From: a virus
Length of the DNA stretch: 30,151 nucleotides
Virus record (IMG/VR): IMGVR_UViG_3300034109_000055
Coordinates: 1 to 30,151 of that record
Reading direction: 5' to 3' (one strand)
Under the pieces are notes generated by a model. It was not told where the DNA came from. It made no database searches and saw only the letters and a list, made by a program, of their open reading frames with translations. Both the position numbers and the translations under genes were made by a program. Positions 20,686 through 30,031 of this stretch are shown piece by piece. The first letter of the stretch is position 1; each line of letters begins with the position of its first letter.

Positions 20686-20939
20686 AAGACTCTAGATTGG
20701 CAAGGGCAGGAGTGTCTGGGTACAACAAACCGAAGCGTACGCCGGACCATCCTACGAAATCTCATATTGTTGTTGCAAAGGACGGTGATCAAGTAAAGAC
20801 GATTCGCTTCGGACAACAAGGTGTTAAAGGTTCTCCTGAAGGTTCAGCAAGGAACAAAGCCTTTAAAGCTCGCCATGCAAAGAACATAGCTAAAGGTAAG
20901 ATGTCAGCGGCCTTCTGGGCTGATCAGGAGAAGTGGTGA
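20682..20939 (+). CDS. DUF6321-like small basic protein
   Basis: An 85-residue protein: MKDSRLARAGVSGYNKPKRT, then HPTKSHIVVAKDGDQVKTIR, FGQQGVKG and ARHAKNIAKGKMSAAFWAD. This matches a conserved phage family (DUF6321 as I recall it) that often sits beside the KPGLYANI proteins. The FKARHxKNIxxGKMSAAxWA end is its hallmark. Basic, no membrane span. Its neighbour downstream is the head-tail connector, so it may be a minor virion or DNA-associated protein. Confidence 0.75.
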   Translation: MKDSRLARAGVSGYNKPKRTPDHPTKSHIVVAKDGDQVKTIRFGQQGVKGSPEGSARNKAFKARHAKNIAKGKMSAAFWADQEKW

Positions 20940-20940
20940 A

Positions 20941-21597
20941 ATGGCTACTACTTATTTGGATCTAGTTAATGCAGTACTACTTAGAGTACGTGAACCTACA
21001 GTACAGACTGTAAGTCAATCATCGTACTCTTTGTTGATTGGTGAGATGGTCAATGAAGCCAAGAGAGAAGTTGAAGATGCTTGGAACTGGGCTATCTTTC
21101 GTACAACAAAGACTATAAGCACTGCTAGTACTGTATCTCAATATGAGATTCCTAGCACTAACCCACGTACTAGGGTGTTATCTATTTATCTTCCAAGTGC
21201 TCATCTCTACTTAGAGAAAGTATCTGAAGATCATATGAACACACTACTGAATGTTAATCCTACACAGGCTGGTAGACCTTACTACTACAGCTTTGCACCA
21301 TCTACAGCAGCTACAGGTGTACTTAACATCAGTGTATTCCCTATACCAGATCAGGTATACAGCATCAAAGCAGAGTGTGTTGTACCTCAAGAAGATTTAG
21401 TAAATGACCTAGACTATGCTTGGTTACCAAAGGATGTGATCGTACAAGGTGCTTATCTTCGTGCTATCAATGAACGTGGTGAAGATGGTGGTCGTTTGTC
21501 CGATCAACAATCAGAGTTATATCGTAAGACTGTAGCTAACTATATCTCTATTGAAGCTGAACGCTTCAAAGATGAGTTAACCTGGGAAGCAGTATAA
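20941..21597 (+). CDS. Head-tail connector / adaptor (tail tubular protein A-like)
   Basis: A 218-residue protein: TYLDLVNAVLLRVREPTV at the N-terminus, MVNEAKREVEDAWNWAIFR at about 36-54, a beta-rich middle (YEIPSTNPRTRVLSIYL) and a C-terminal helical segment YRKTVANYISIEAERFKDEL. This is the fold layout of T7 gp11/SU10-type adaptors, which sit as a ring below the portal. It is followed directly by the nozzle gene (TAATG overlap), the conserved gene pair of podovirus tails. Confidence 0.8.
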   Translation: MATTYLDLVNAVLLRVREPTVQTVSQSSYSLLIGEMVNEAKREVEDAWNWAIFRTTKTISTASTVSQYEIPSTNPRTRVLSIYLPSAHLYLEKVSEDHMNTLLNVNPTQAGRPYYYSFAPSTAATGVLNISVFPIPDQVYSIKAECVVPQEDLVNDLDYAWLPKDVIVQGAYLRAINERGEDGGRLSDQQSELYRKTVANYISIEAERFKDELTWEAV

Positions 21598-23117
21598 TGG
21601 CTGATCAACTCAAAGCCATCAGTATTGTAGCTCCTGGCTTTGCAGGACTTAACACCCAAGACTCTTCTGTCTCATTGACAAAAGACTATGCTTTGATTGC
21701 ACAGAATGCAGTGATTGATCAGTTTGGTCGTATCGCTGCTAGGCGTGGTTGGGACAATGTTAATACCTCTGCTGGGTATAACAGCACAGAACCTTATGTT
21801 ATCAAACAAGTGATTAAGGATGATGGTACAACTGAGATCCTTACCATTGGTGATAACAAGATCTATTCAGGTACTACGTCACTTACATTGAAGTACACTG
21901 GTTCTACGTGGACAGCACAGGATTGGAAAGTCATTGACTTCAATGATATGACCTTCTTCTTTCAGCGTAACCACAATCCTATAGTGTATGATCATGTAAC
22001 TAATACATATAGTTTGATGTCAGCACATCCTGGTTATTCAGGTACAGTACCATTAGGTAACGAAGTATTAGGTGCTTTTGGTCGTTTATGGGTTGCTGAC
22101 ACCACCACTGATAAGGTTACCATCACATGGTCTGATGCTCTACAAGGGTTTAAATGGTCTGGAGGCTCTTCAGGCTCTATTAACTTAGAGAGTCAGTTCA
22201 CTAATGGTACTGATAGTATCGTAGCCTTAGCAGCCTTTAATGGCTTTCTCATAGCATTCTGTAAGAAGTCTATCATCATCTTCTCTGGTGCTGCATCAGA
22301 TCCTACGAGTAACCTCGCTATCGTAGAAGTTATTGATGGTGTTGGTTGCATCAGTAGGGATTCAGTACAGGATGTAGGATCAGATATCTTCTTCTTAGCT
22401 GATACAGGTGTACGTAGTCTTGGTCGTATCATACAAGAGAAGTCAGCACCTTTGTTTGATGTATCAAAGAACGTTAGAGATGATCTTATTTCTGATGTGA
22501 TTGCTAACAGTAATGATGCAGAGATCAAGTCAGTCTATTATGAGAAGGATGGTTTCTATCTACTAACACTACCTACTCGTGGTATTACATACTGTTTTGA
22601 CCTAAAGAGTAGACTTCCTGATGGTTCTTGTAAAACAACTACATGGACTTTATCACCAAAGAACTTCTGTGCTACGAACAACCGCTTACTTTATCTTACT
22701 CGTCCTGGCTACATTGGTTTGTATACAGGAAACAATGACAACGGATCTTCATTCCGTTTTGCATACTACACCAGCCACATCGATGCTGGGTCAGCATACG
22801 TATTGAAGATCTTAAAGAAGATTGTGTTGTTGATCATTGGTGGTCAAGCAACTAACGTGTTCCTTAACTGGGGTGTTGATTATGGTAATTCATACCAATC
22901 AGCATTGATCCCACTACCTGCACAGACTCGTGCTGAATACAATGTGTCAGAGTACAACATCGCTGAATACAACGCAGGTATCTTAATCAATACTGTACGT
23001 CAGCAAGTTAGTTCTACTGGTAGAGTATTCCAGATAGGTATTGAAGCTGATATCAGCACTGACATCTTTTCTGTACAACAATTGGATGTGTTCGTTAAAT
23101 CTGGTAGGGTAATCTAA
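21597..23117 (+). CDS. Tail nozzle / stabilisation protein (T7 gp12 / P22 gp10-like position)
   Basis: A 506-residue protein. The N-terminus has APGFAGLNTQDSSVSLTKDY then ALIAQNAVIDQFGRIAARRG, a conserved start for podovirus tail nozzle proteins; the rest is beta-rich with propeller-like strands (SWSG-type and FWxxRNHNPIVYD elements), and QTRAEYNVSEYNIAEYNAG near 440-458 shows short repeats. It should form the six-fold nozzle below the adaptor. Both ends overlap neighbours by one base (TAATG). Confidence 0.78.
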   Translation: MADQLKAISIVAPGFAGLNTQDSSVSLTKDYALIAQNAVIDQFGRIAARRGWDNVNTSAGYNSTEPYVIKQVIKDDGTTEILTIGDNKIYSGTTSLTLKYTGSTWTAQDWKVIDFNDMTFFFQRNHNPIVYDHVTNTYSLMSAHPGYSGTVPLGNEVLGAFGRLWVADTTTDKVTITWSDALQGFKWSGGSSGSINLESQFTNGTDSIVALAAFNGFLIAFCKKSIIIFSGAASDPTSNLAIVEVIDGVGCISRDSVQDVGSDIFFLADTGVRSLGRIIQEKSAPLFDVSKNVRDDLISDVIANSNDAEIKSVYYEKDGFYLLTLPTRGITYCFDLKSRLPDGSCKTTTWTLSPKNFCATNNRLLYLTRPGYIGLYTGNNDNGSSFRFAYYTSHIDAGSAYVLKILKKIVLLIIGGQATNVFLNWGVDYGNSYQSALIPLPAQTRAEYNVSEYNIAEYNAGILINTVRQQVSSTGRVFQIGIEADISTDIFSVQQLDVFVKSGRVI

Positions 23118-23353
23118 TGAGTAACTATACGAAGACTGTTAACTTTGCTGCTAAGGATTCCCTACCTAGTGGGAATGCTGCAAAGATTATTAAAGGCACT
23201 GAGATCGATACTGAATACAATAATATTGCTTCTGCTGTTCAAACAAAAGCAGATATCGCATCTCCTACTTTCACTGGTACAGTAACAGTACCTACGTTGA
23301 ATGTTACCACATCATTCACTGGTAGCTTTGACGTAGATGGGGGTACATACTAA
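23117..23353 (+). CDS. Short fibre-base or tail protein
   Basis: A 78-residue protein: MSNYTKTVNFAAKDSLPSGN then AAKIIKGTEIDTEYNNIASA, followed by KADIASPTFTGTVTVPTLNV. This is the classic N-terminal tail-attachment segment of podovirus fibres, but here the protein ends after about one 'SPTFTG' repeat, so it is a free-standing fibre anchor or a fibre that lost its shaft. TAATG overlaps on both sides. Confidence 0.75.
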   Translation: MSNYTKTVNFAAKDSLPSGNAAKIIKGTEIDTEYNNIASAVQTKADIASPTFTGTVTVPTLNVTTSFTGSFDVDGGTY

Positions 23354-25674
23354 TGAGTACGACAAGGATTGGGGATTTTAGGCAGACTGAAGGTGATGAT
23401 GGTTTGTTCGCCTTAGCTGCTAATGGATCTGCTACTGTAAGCACTACTTCTGCTAGATCAGCTTATGATCTTATAGTTGATGATCTAAACAATCTGTACA
23501 CCACACTACTGAAGCGATCAGCAGACAAGCCTGGGCTTGATTGGTGGGCTAGTCAGGTCAGTGCTGGTAACGCTTCCATAGCTGATGTAGCTAATGAATT
23601 CAGAAACAGTGCAGAGTACAAAGTTGTTACTGCATACAATGATGTACTTGGACGGTATCCTGAAGAGGCTGGTCTTAACTGGTGGGTTGATCAAGCATCT
23701 AAGCAGAATCTAACTGTAGATCAACTTAAGAAAGAACTAAGTAAGACTCCTGAACTAATCTCTAAACAGTTAGCACCACTACAATCTAAGTGGGATGCTG
23801 AAGTAGCGAACCAAGAGCAACCAGGAATCCAGACAGATATCAAGACTGGGGAGATTACCTTTGGTGGTGATAGCTGGGATGCGTACAGAGTTCCTAATGG
23901 TGGTCTGATTATTCAGAAGATGAATGCTGATCAGTCTAACTTAGGAAAGAATCAGTACAGGGCAGATATCTTAAATCCTGATACAGGCGAAGTAACTACT
24001 CAGGTTGTTAACCGCAGTCAAATGCCTACGATTGGTAGGAATATCACACTAGGTTTGATGGCTCTAGCAGCCCTTAATCCTGGTTTGTTCGATATCGCTG
24101 GTACAGCGGCAGGATCTACCAGTACCGGAGCTACTACAGCAGGTACGACAGCAGCAACAGGAGGAACAACTACTGGTGGTTTACTCAGTGGGGCTTCTGA
24201 CCTTGCTGTTGCTGGTGTTGAAGGAGCAGCATCACAGGCTGCAACAAGTGCTTATACGCAGACACTAGCTGCTACTGGTAATACAGCCTTAGCAAACATT
24301 GCTGCTGATGTAGCCTCTGGTAATGTTGCTGGTGGTCTATCTGTTTCTGATGCGGTAAATGCTGGAGTTACAGCAGCATCTAATGCAGTTGCTACAGGCG
24401 CAGTAACTGGTACAGGTGCTGTTACTGGTGGAGGTGGTGCTGTAACAGGTGGTATTTCAGCAGGCACTGGGGCTACAGCAGGCGGTTTACTAACTGGTGC
24501 TGGTACTGCTGCGACAGGAGCAACTACCGCAGGTACTACCACAGCAGGAACTACTACTGGAGCAACCACGGCTGGTGCTGCTGGCGCAGGTGGAGCCGCA
24601 GCCGGAACAGCAGGTGCTACAGCAGCGGGTACGGCAGCAGGGTCTACGGCTGTAGACACAACTAAACTATTAACTGGGTTTGGTGATTCTCTTGTTAAAG
24701 GGTTCAAAGACGTAGCTAGTACTTTGTTAGGTGGTTTAGCAGGTGGTAATCAGTCCAACGCTGTTGCTGGTCTTATCAGTGCTGGTATCGGTTATCAACA
24801 AGCTAAAGAAGCTGCTGATGCGTTACTCCAACAAGGGCAGATCAGTCAACAACAATACAATGCACTTGCATCTAACATTCAAGGACAGTATAATAATCTA
24901 GCAACACAGACAGGTCAACAGTTAGGTGAGTTTACACCTTATGGTATCACTACCAACTTGTTTGGTCCTTCTGGTCAGAACATTCAGAATGCTGCAATGC
25001 AGGCTGCACAGCAGTCTTTCAACCAAGCAGGTCTAACTAATGTTGATCAGTTATCTCAGGATTACTACAACAAGTTAGCTGCATTGTCCGCACCAGAGCA
25101 ACAACGTCAGCGATTAGCCACTGAAGAACGCTTACGTTCGCAAGGTAGATTGGGTGTAAGTGGTTCTGCTTATGGTGGTACGTCACCAGAGTTATTAGCT
25201 CAGGAACAAGCTATAGCACAGCAGCAACTACAACGTGAGCTACAGTCTAGACAGGCTGCATTAGGCGAACGTGGTACGTTACTGTCTCAAGGCACTGCTG
25301 CACTACAACCTGCTGTACAGCTTGGAACCACAGCACAGCAAGCAGCACAACAACAGTTTTCTTCTAACCTTGCTAGACAGAATCTGTTAACTAACTTGCA
25401 GACACAAGGTATTCAATCTGCTGGTGTACTACAGCGTCAAGGGTTACAAGATGCTTTGTCAAGACAGTTGGCAGCAACCTATGCTAGGGCTAATGCTAAT
25501 CAGCAACTAACACAAGGCTTGTTAGGTGGTGCTGGTGGTTCTAATGCCTTAGGTGGTGTTGTTGGTAGTGCTCTAGGTAATCTATTCAATCCTAATGCAG
25601 CGGGTAACGTAAACTCTTTAGGTTTTGGTACTGGCTTGGGATACGGTAATCAAGACATTGGTCTGTTTATCTAA
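23353..25674 (+). CDS. Large virion protein with DUF4214-like repeats and a Gly/Ala/Thr-rich linker
   Basis: A 773-residue protein. Residues about 40-95 and 96-140 look like two DUF4214-type units (LNNLYTTLLKRSADKPGLDW; NDVLGRYPEEAGLNWWVDQA), a helical module otherwise known from secreted and surface proteins. About 245-435 is a low-complexity Gly/Ala/Thr segment with repeated TGATTAG/TAGTTTGA units. The C-terminal third is Gln/Ala-rich and helical, like internal virion proteins. Likely an ejected or internal protein from its place after the nozzle gene; the fusion is unusual. Confidence 0.7.
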   Translation: MSTTRIGDFRQTEGDDGLFALAANGSATVSTTSARSAYDLIVDDLNNLYTTLLKRSADKPGLDWWASQVSAGNASIADVANEFRNSAEYKVVTAYNDVLGRYPEEAGLNWWVDQASKQNLTVDQLKKELSKTPELISKQLAPLQSKWDAEVANQEQPGIQTDIKTGEITFGGDSWDAYRVPNGGLIIQKMNADQSNLGKNQYRADILNPDTGEVTTQVVNRSQMPTIGRNITLGLMALAALNPGLFDIAGTAAGSTSTGATTAGTTAATGGTTTGGLLSGASDLAVAGVEGAASQAATSAYTQTLAATGNTALANIAADVASGNVAGGLSVSDAVNAGVTAASNAVATGAVTGTGAVTGGGGAVTGGISAGTGATAGGLLTGAGTAATGATTAGTTTAGTTTGATTAGAAGAGGAAAGTAGATAAGTAAGSTAVDTTKLLTGFGDSLVKGFKDVASTLLGGLAGGNQSNAVAGLISAGIGYQQAKEAADALLQQGQISQQQYNALASNIQGQYNNLATQTGQQLGEFTPYGITTNLFGPSGQNIQNAAMQAAQQSFNQAGLTNVDQLSQDYYNKLAALSAPEQQRQRLATEERLRSQGRLGVSGSAYGGTSPELLAQEQAIAQQQLQRELQSRQAALGERGTLLSQGTAALQPAVQLGTTAQQAAQQQFSSNLARQNLLTNLQTQGIQSAGVLQRQGLQDALSRQLAATYARANANQQLTQGLLGGAGGSNALGGVVGSALGNLFNPNAAGNVNSLGFGTGLGYGNQDIGLFI

Positions 25675-25683
25675 GGAAATATA

Positions 25684-26931
25684 ATGGCACAGCAACAGAT
25701 GAGTTTGTTTGGTCCTAGCCTAGCACAAGCACAGGCTGCTATGGCTCAAGAAGATGAGGCAATCACAGCTAAGTTAGCACAGCTTACACCTGAACAAGGA
25801 TTAGTCCGTATAGCCACGCAAGGCGGTAGACAAGCTGGTAGAGCTTTAGGTGGTTTGTTCGGTATCGAAGATCCTAGGCTGAAGGAAGCAGCACAGCAAG
25901 AAGCTATCTTCAAAGAACTGAAGGATAGTGGTGTTGACTTCACTAAACCAGAGCAACTGTACCCTGCATTGATTAATGCTTATCAGTCCAGAGGTATGAT
26001 TGACAAAGCTATCGTAGCAGCAGCTAAGTATGAAGATGTTAAAGCTACATCGCTTAAGACTCAAGCAGAGCTTGGATTGAAAGGAGCACAGACTAAAAAG
26101 GCACTTGCCGATGCCGCTAAAGCACTTAAAGACAATGCTACGCCAATTGCTAAATTACAAGAACTTCGCCAGCAATTAAAAGATTCTAGAGCTGAAGCAG
26201 AAACTCCAGAGCAATTAGCAGAAATCGATCAACGAATCAAAGAAGTTAGTAACGCTATTAACAAAGAAAGCACATTTGCTCCTCCAGCACCAATTAAAGC
26301 TGGAAAAGCAGGTGTGTCTGAAACGGGTCAAATTGTTTACTTTGATCCAGCAAAAGAAGAGCAATTTACTCTTGATGCTAAAGGCAATCGAGTACCTTTT
26401 ACAGGTAAAATTAGAGAAGGTTCCTCGACTAATATTACATTAAACACAGGACAAACTGCTGCTTTAGTTGAACAAGGACAGAAAGCAACTAAATCAATAA
26501 CTGATAGAGTAGAGTCTATTGATCGTTCTCTAACACTGATTCAGCAAAACACACCTTTCTCTGAAGCTGCCTTACGTCAAGAAATTTCTTCAATCTTTGG
26601 GGATGCTAATAAAGCAGCTATTGAAATTAAAGCTTTAGCTAATACTGGTTCTCTTGATGAACGTATTGCTAATAGGGTTGTTAACTTTGTTTCTGGTAAA
26701 GACACTAAAGTTACCAACGAAGATCGTAAAGCTGTTTTACTTGCATTGCGTAAAAGAGAGCAGGAACAGTATGAGCGTAGGTTAACACCATATAGACAAG
26801 CTATTAAGGAAGGTTCTGGTGGAAACCCTACCGCTATCTTCCCATCATTTGAAGAAGCTTTTGGGGTATCTCCTGGAACTGCTACAGGAAAAAGAAAAAC
26901 AAAGTCAGGCACTGAATACACTGTTGAATAA
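25684..26931 (+). CDS. Internal virion protein, probable
   Basis: A 415-residue Ala/Gln/Lys-rich helical protein (MAQQQMSLFGPSLAQAQAAM...), with coiled-coil-like stretches around 120-195. It lies between two other large virion-type genes in the order seen for podovirus ejection proteins. Codon use from about 26100 on is richer in A/T-ending codons than its start, hinting at a mosaic joint. No enzymatic motif found. AAGGAAATATA precedes the ATG. Confidence 0.65.
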   Translation: MAQQQMSLFGPSLAQAQAAMAQEDEAITAKLAQLTPEQGLVRIATQGGRQAGRALGGLFGIEDPRLKEAAQQEAIFKELKDSGVDFTKPEQLYPALINAYQSRGMIDKAIVAAAKYEDVKATSLKTQAELGLKGAQTKKALADAAKALKDNATPIAKLQELRQQLKDSRAEAETPEQLAEIDQRIKEVSNAINKESTFAPPAPIKAGKAGVSETGQIVYFDPAKEEQFTLDAKGNRVPFTGKIREGSSTNITLNTGQTAALVEQGQKATKSITDRVESIDRSLTLIQQNTPFSEAALRQEISSIFGDANKAAIEIKALANTGSLDERIANRVVNFVSGKDTKVTNEDRKAVLLALRKREQEQYERRLTPYRQAIKEGSGGNPTAIFPSFEEAFGVSPGTATGKRKTKSGTEYTVE

Positions 26932-26945
26932 CCTAAGGAATAAGA

Positions 26946-29567
26946 ATGCCTACTTATACCATTAACGGTAGAACTGTAAGAACTACTAAACCTCTTACAG
27001 ACGATGAGATTGATGAGATTGCAGCTACACTACCTACACAGGCTGGTGTAACACCTAAAGAGTTATCTAAGGTATTCCAACGTAACCGTCCACAGGATAC
27101 TGGTGCTACTCCTGGTCAATATTTAGCTGATGTCGCTAAAGGTGCTGTTGCTAGGTTTGGACCTCAGATTATGCGTGGTATTGCTGGTATGGAAGCTCCT
27201 CTACAGACTCCAACAGCAGAGCCAGGACTAACACAACAGATTGAGCAGCAGTTCATTAGACCTGTAGAGCAAAGAGCACAGCAGGCTGTAGGTTATCAAC
27301 AAATACCTGCTCCTGATAAAGCATCACGTCTTGTTGGTGCTGGTATTGAGTCTACACTGGATCCATTAAGTATGGCAGGTGGGACTGGAATTGTTGGTCG
27401 TGTTTTAGGTGGTTTTATACCAGGGATGACAGCAGAGTTTGGTGGTCAAGTAGGACAAAACATCGCTGGTGATGCTGGTCAGTTTGTCGGTGCTTTAGCT
27501 GGTGGTATTACTGGTGGATTAGCACAGTCTCAGATCGGTGGAAGAGTTGTTAAGGCTGGTTATGAAAAAGGTATGCCAATTGCTAAACGGACTTGGCAAA
27601 GAGTGACAGGAACAAGGCCAGAGGAAGAAATACAACGTGAAGCCAGCGGTGCTGTAGAAAACATCCTACGTGCTGCTGCTGACGCTGATCCTAACATTGC
27701 TGCTAACATTCAAAGAGCTGATGAGATAACTCGTACTACTGGTGTACAACTACCAGCAACGGCTATCCTAAACAGTAACCCAGTGTTGGTTGACCAAGTT
27801 AGAAGTTTAGCTGCCAGAGATCCTGTATTCCGTAGTCAGTACGGTCAACAGTTTGAACAAGCTCAACAGGCTTTAGAGGGAAGAGCTACACGGTTGTTCG
27901 GACAACCAGCAACAGCTAATACAATCATCGAACAAACTGTTAGGGATATACCTTTAGATAAAGTACAGCAGCGTAGGCTAGATGCACTGAATAAACAGAT
28001 TGCTAAAGAGTCTAGTTTTAACGTAGAAGATCAACAACAGTTAGGATCTCGTTTAGCTACTTTAGTTGCTACAAAAGAAGATGAAGCTAAAAAGGCTGTA
28101 GCTCCTTTGTATAAACGTGCCTTTGATTACGCAGAACAGAACAACGTAGGTCTTCCCGCTGCTGGTGTAGAAGACATATTTCAGTTCGCTACTGATCAGC
28201 GATCTGCTGATGTGTTCAAGACATTTCCTTCTATCTGGAATAAGATCAACACACAGTTTAAACCTACACTATCAGAGCCAAGTGCGTTGTTAAACGAACG
28301 TGGTCGTCCTTTAGTGCCTGGTGGTGAACAGGTGTTTAAAGCAGCTAGTATTGAAGATCTTGATTCATTGAAACGTGAAATCAATAGACAATTACGAACA
28401 ACAAGAGATGAGGCCTCTGTAAGGCTTTTAAATGAACTTAAGTCTAAAGTAAACAATGTAATCAATACACTTCCAGAAGGATTTGTTACTCAGTACAAAG
28501 CTGCTGATGCTGCTTATCTTGATCAAGTAGGTCTACCATTCAATACCGAGGCTATTAAGCAAGTAGATAGAGCCAAGTTTGATGAATCTGTTTTACCTGT
28601 CCTAACTAAGAATAAATCAGCCTTATCTCAGTTCTTAGATGTAACTGGTAATGAAGGATCAGATTTGGCCATGAAAGCTTTCTTGTTAGACTTTGACAAG
28701 ACAGCAGTTAAGAACGGTGTCATTGATGTTAACGCTGCTAGGAAGTGGTTAAAAGCAAACAATGCTGAATTGTCTTTGTTAGGTGATAAAGCAGATACTG
28801 TTAGAAACGCTGTTGATAACGTAACTGCTCTTAACGCAGAGAAGGTAAAGATTAATAATTCCTTCACAGAAGCTAAGAAGAATAAACTACTCCAACTAGA
28901 AGGTAAAACAGCACAAGAGATCGTAAGCGGTCTATACAGCAAACCAGCTAACGTAAATCAGTTCTTACGTACCTATGGTAGTAACGTAGATACTCTCAAC
29001 GCTGTACGGTCCTTTATGTTAGATGATGTATTGTCAGCTTCTGATCCTATTACAGCATTAACTGATAGGACTAGAAAGGCTACCTATGATAAAGTCTTTG
29101 GGCCTACGTACATCAAGAATGTAGAGAGCTTAGCAGAGGCTTCTAGAAGATTAGCGGACAATCCTGCTAACGTTAAGTTTAATGTTGAAGAAGTTCCTAA
29201 GACAGGGTTTGAAAGGTTTACAGGAACAAGTCCTGAATCTGCTCTTTCGCAGGTACGAAACCCAGTAGCATCTACAGCCTATGCTGTATCGTCTCTGTTG
29301 TCTAAGTTCTGGGCTAAACAGACAGCAGAAGCTACTGATGCTCAGCTTAAGGCTTTATTACTTAATCCTCAAGAAGTTAAGAAGCTATCACAGGCTTTTG
29401 CACCAAGAGCTGATGGATCTTTAGATTTAACTAAGGTTAACTCAGCACTGAAGTCAGCACAGAAGTTCGGTGTTAACTTACTAGAGATGGTAATCAACGA
29501 TGCTGCAATGGGTGCTGTAAGAGCTACACCAGCTATCCAGGCTAACATGCCAGAGGAGATGCAGTAA
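26946..29567 (+). CDS. Large internal virion / ejection protein, probable
   Basis: An 873-residue protein. The N-terminus MPTYTINGRTVRTTKPLTDD then EIDEIAATLPTQAG is a small domain repeated in other phage ejection proteins. A glycine-rich hydrophobic stretch at about 135-200 (GGTGIVGRVLGGFIPGM, FVGALAGGITGGLA) could insert into membrane, as expected for a DNA-ejection conduit. The rest is long, helical and charged. No transglycosylase motif is visible. AAGGA lies 6 bases before the ATG. Confidence 0.68.
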   Translation: MPTYTINGRTVRTTKPLTDDEIDEIAATLPTQAGVTPKELSKVFQRNRPQDTGATPGQYLADVAKGAVARFGPQIMRGIAGMEAPLQTPTAEPGLTQQIEQQFIRPVEQRAQQAVGYQQIPAPDKASRLVGAGIESTLDPLSMAGGTGIVGRVLGGFIPGMTAEFGGQVGQNIAGDAGQFVGALAGGITGGLAQSQIGGRVVKAGYEKGMPIAKRTWQRVTGTRPEEEIQREASGAVENILRAAADADPNIAANIQRADEITRTTGVQLPATAILNSNPVLVDQVRSLAARDPVFRSQYGQQFEQAQQALEGRATRLFGQPATANTIIEQTVRDIPLDKVQQRRLDALNKQIAKESSFNVEDQQQLGSRLATLVATKEDEAKKAVAPLYKRAFDYAEQNNVGLPAAGVEDIFQFATDQRSADVFKTFPSIWNKINTQFKPTLSEPSALLNERGRPLVPGGEQVFKAASIEDLDSLKREINRQLRTTRDEASVRLLNELKSKVNNVINTLPEGFVTQYKAADAAYLDQVGLPFNTEAIKQVDRAKFDESVLPVLTKNKSALSQFLDVTGNEGSDLAMKAFLLDFDKTAVKNGVIDVNAARKWLKANNAELSLLGDKADTVRNAVDNVTALNAEKVKINNSFTEAKKNKLLQLEGKTAQEIVSGLYSKPANVNQFLRTYGSNVDTLNAVRSFMLDDVLSASDPITALTDRTRKATYDKVFGPTYIKNVESLAEASRRLADNPANVKFNVEEVPKTGFERFTGTSPESALSQVRNPVASTAYAVSSLLSKFWAKQTAEATDAQLKALLLNPQEVKKLSQAFAPRADGSLDLTKVNSALKSAQKFGVNLLEMVINDAAMGAVRATPAIQANMPEEMQ

Positions 29568-30031
29568 TGTTTGAACTCATTGGTGCTCTTATCGGTGGTG
29601 TCTTTCGTCTTGCTCCAGAGGTCTTAAAGATCTTAGATAGGAAGTTTGAAAGAGAACATGAACTGAAGAAGTTAGATGTTGAAGTCTCTATCGCTAAGAT
29701 GCAAGCAGAGTTTGCTCTACAGCAGGGACATCAACGTCTACAAGAGCATGAGTTAGATGCTATCGGTGAAGCATTCAAACAACAAGCAGAGTCTGATAGC
29801 AAAGCCTGGAAGTGGGTAGCATCACTATCTGCTTTGGTTAGACCAGCAGTGACGTACTGGTTTGTATTCTTTTATACTGCTGTAAAGGTAGCAGGCTTGT
29901 ATTTAGCTTTCTTACAAGATGGTGTTTGGACTAATGTACTCATCACAGGTTGGACGGATTTTGATGAGGGTATGTTGGCTATGATACTATCGTTCTATTT
30001 TGTAGGTCGCGTATGGGAATCAAAGAAGTAA
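29567..30031 (+). CDS. Membrane protein next to the lysozyme, candidate holin
   Basis: A 154-residue protein: an N-terminal hydrophobic stretch, a charged coiled coil at about 24-70, then spans near 95-116 (YWFVFFYTAVKVAGLYLAFL) and 134-149 (GMLAMILSFYFVGRVW). The type is common beside phage lysozymes and is often called holin. The following lysozyme gene starts inside its last 19 bases, so the two are made together. Holin function is inferred from that pairing. Confidence 0.7.
   Translation: MFELIGALIGGVFRLAPEVLKILDRKFEREHELKKLDVEVSIAKMQAEFALQQGHQRLQEHELDAIGEAFKQQAESDSKAWKWVASLSALVRPAVTYWFVFFYTAVKVAGLYLAFLQDGVWTNVLITGWTDFDEGMLAMILSFYFVGRVWESKK

Noticed and set aside
24252-24707. 151-residue minus-strand ORF rich in Pro/Val/Ala
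   Set aside because: Antisense shadow of the Gly/Ala/Thr low-complexity segment of the 773-residue virion protein.
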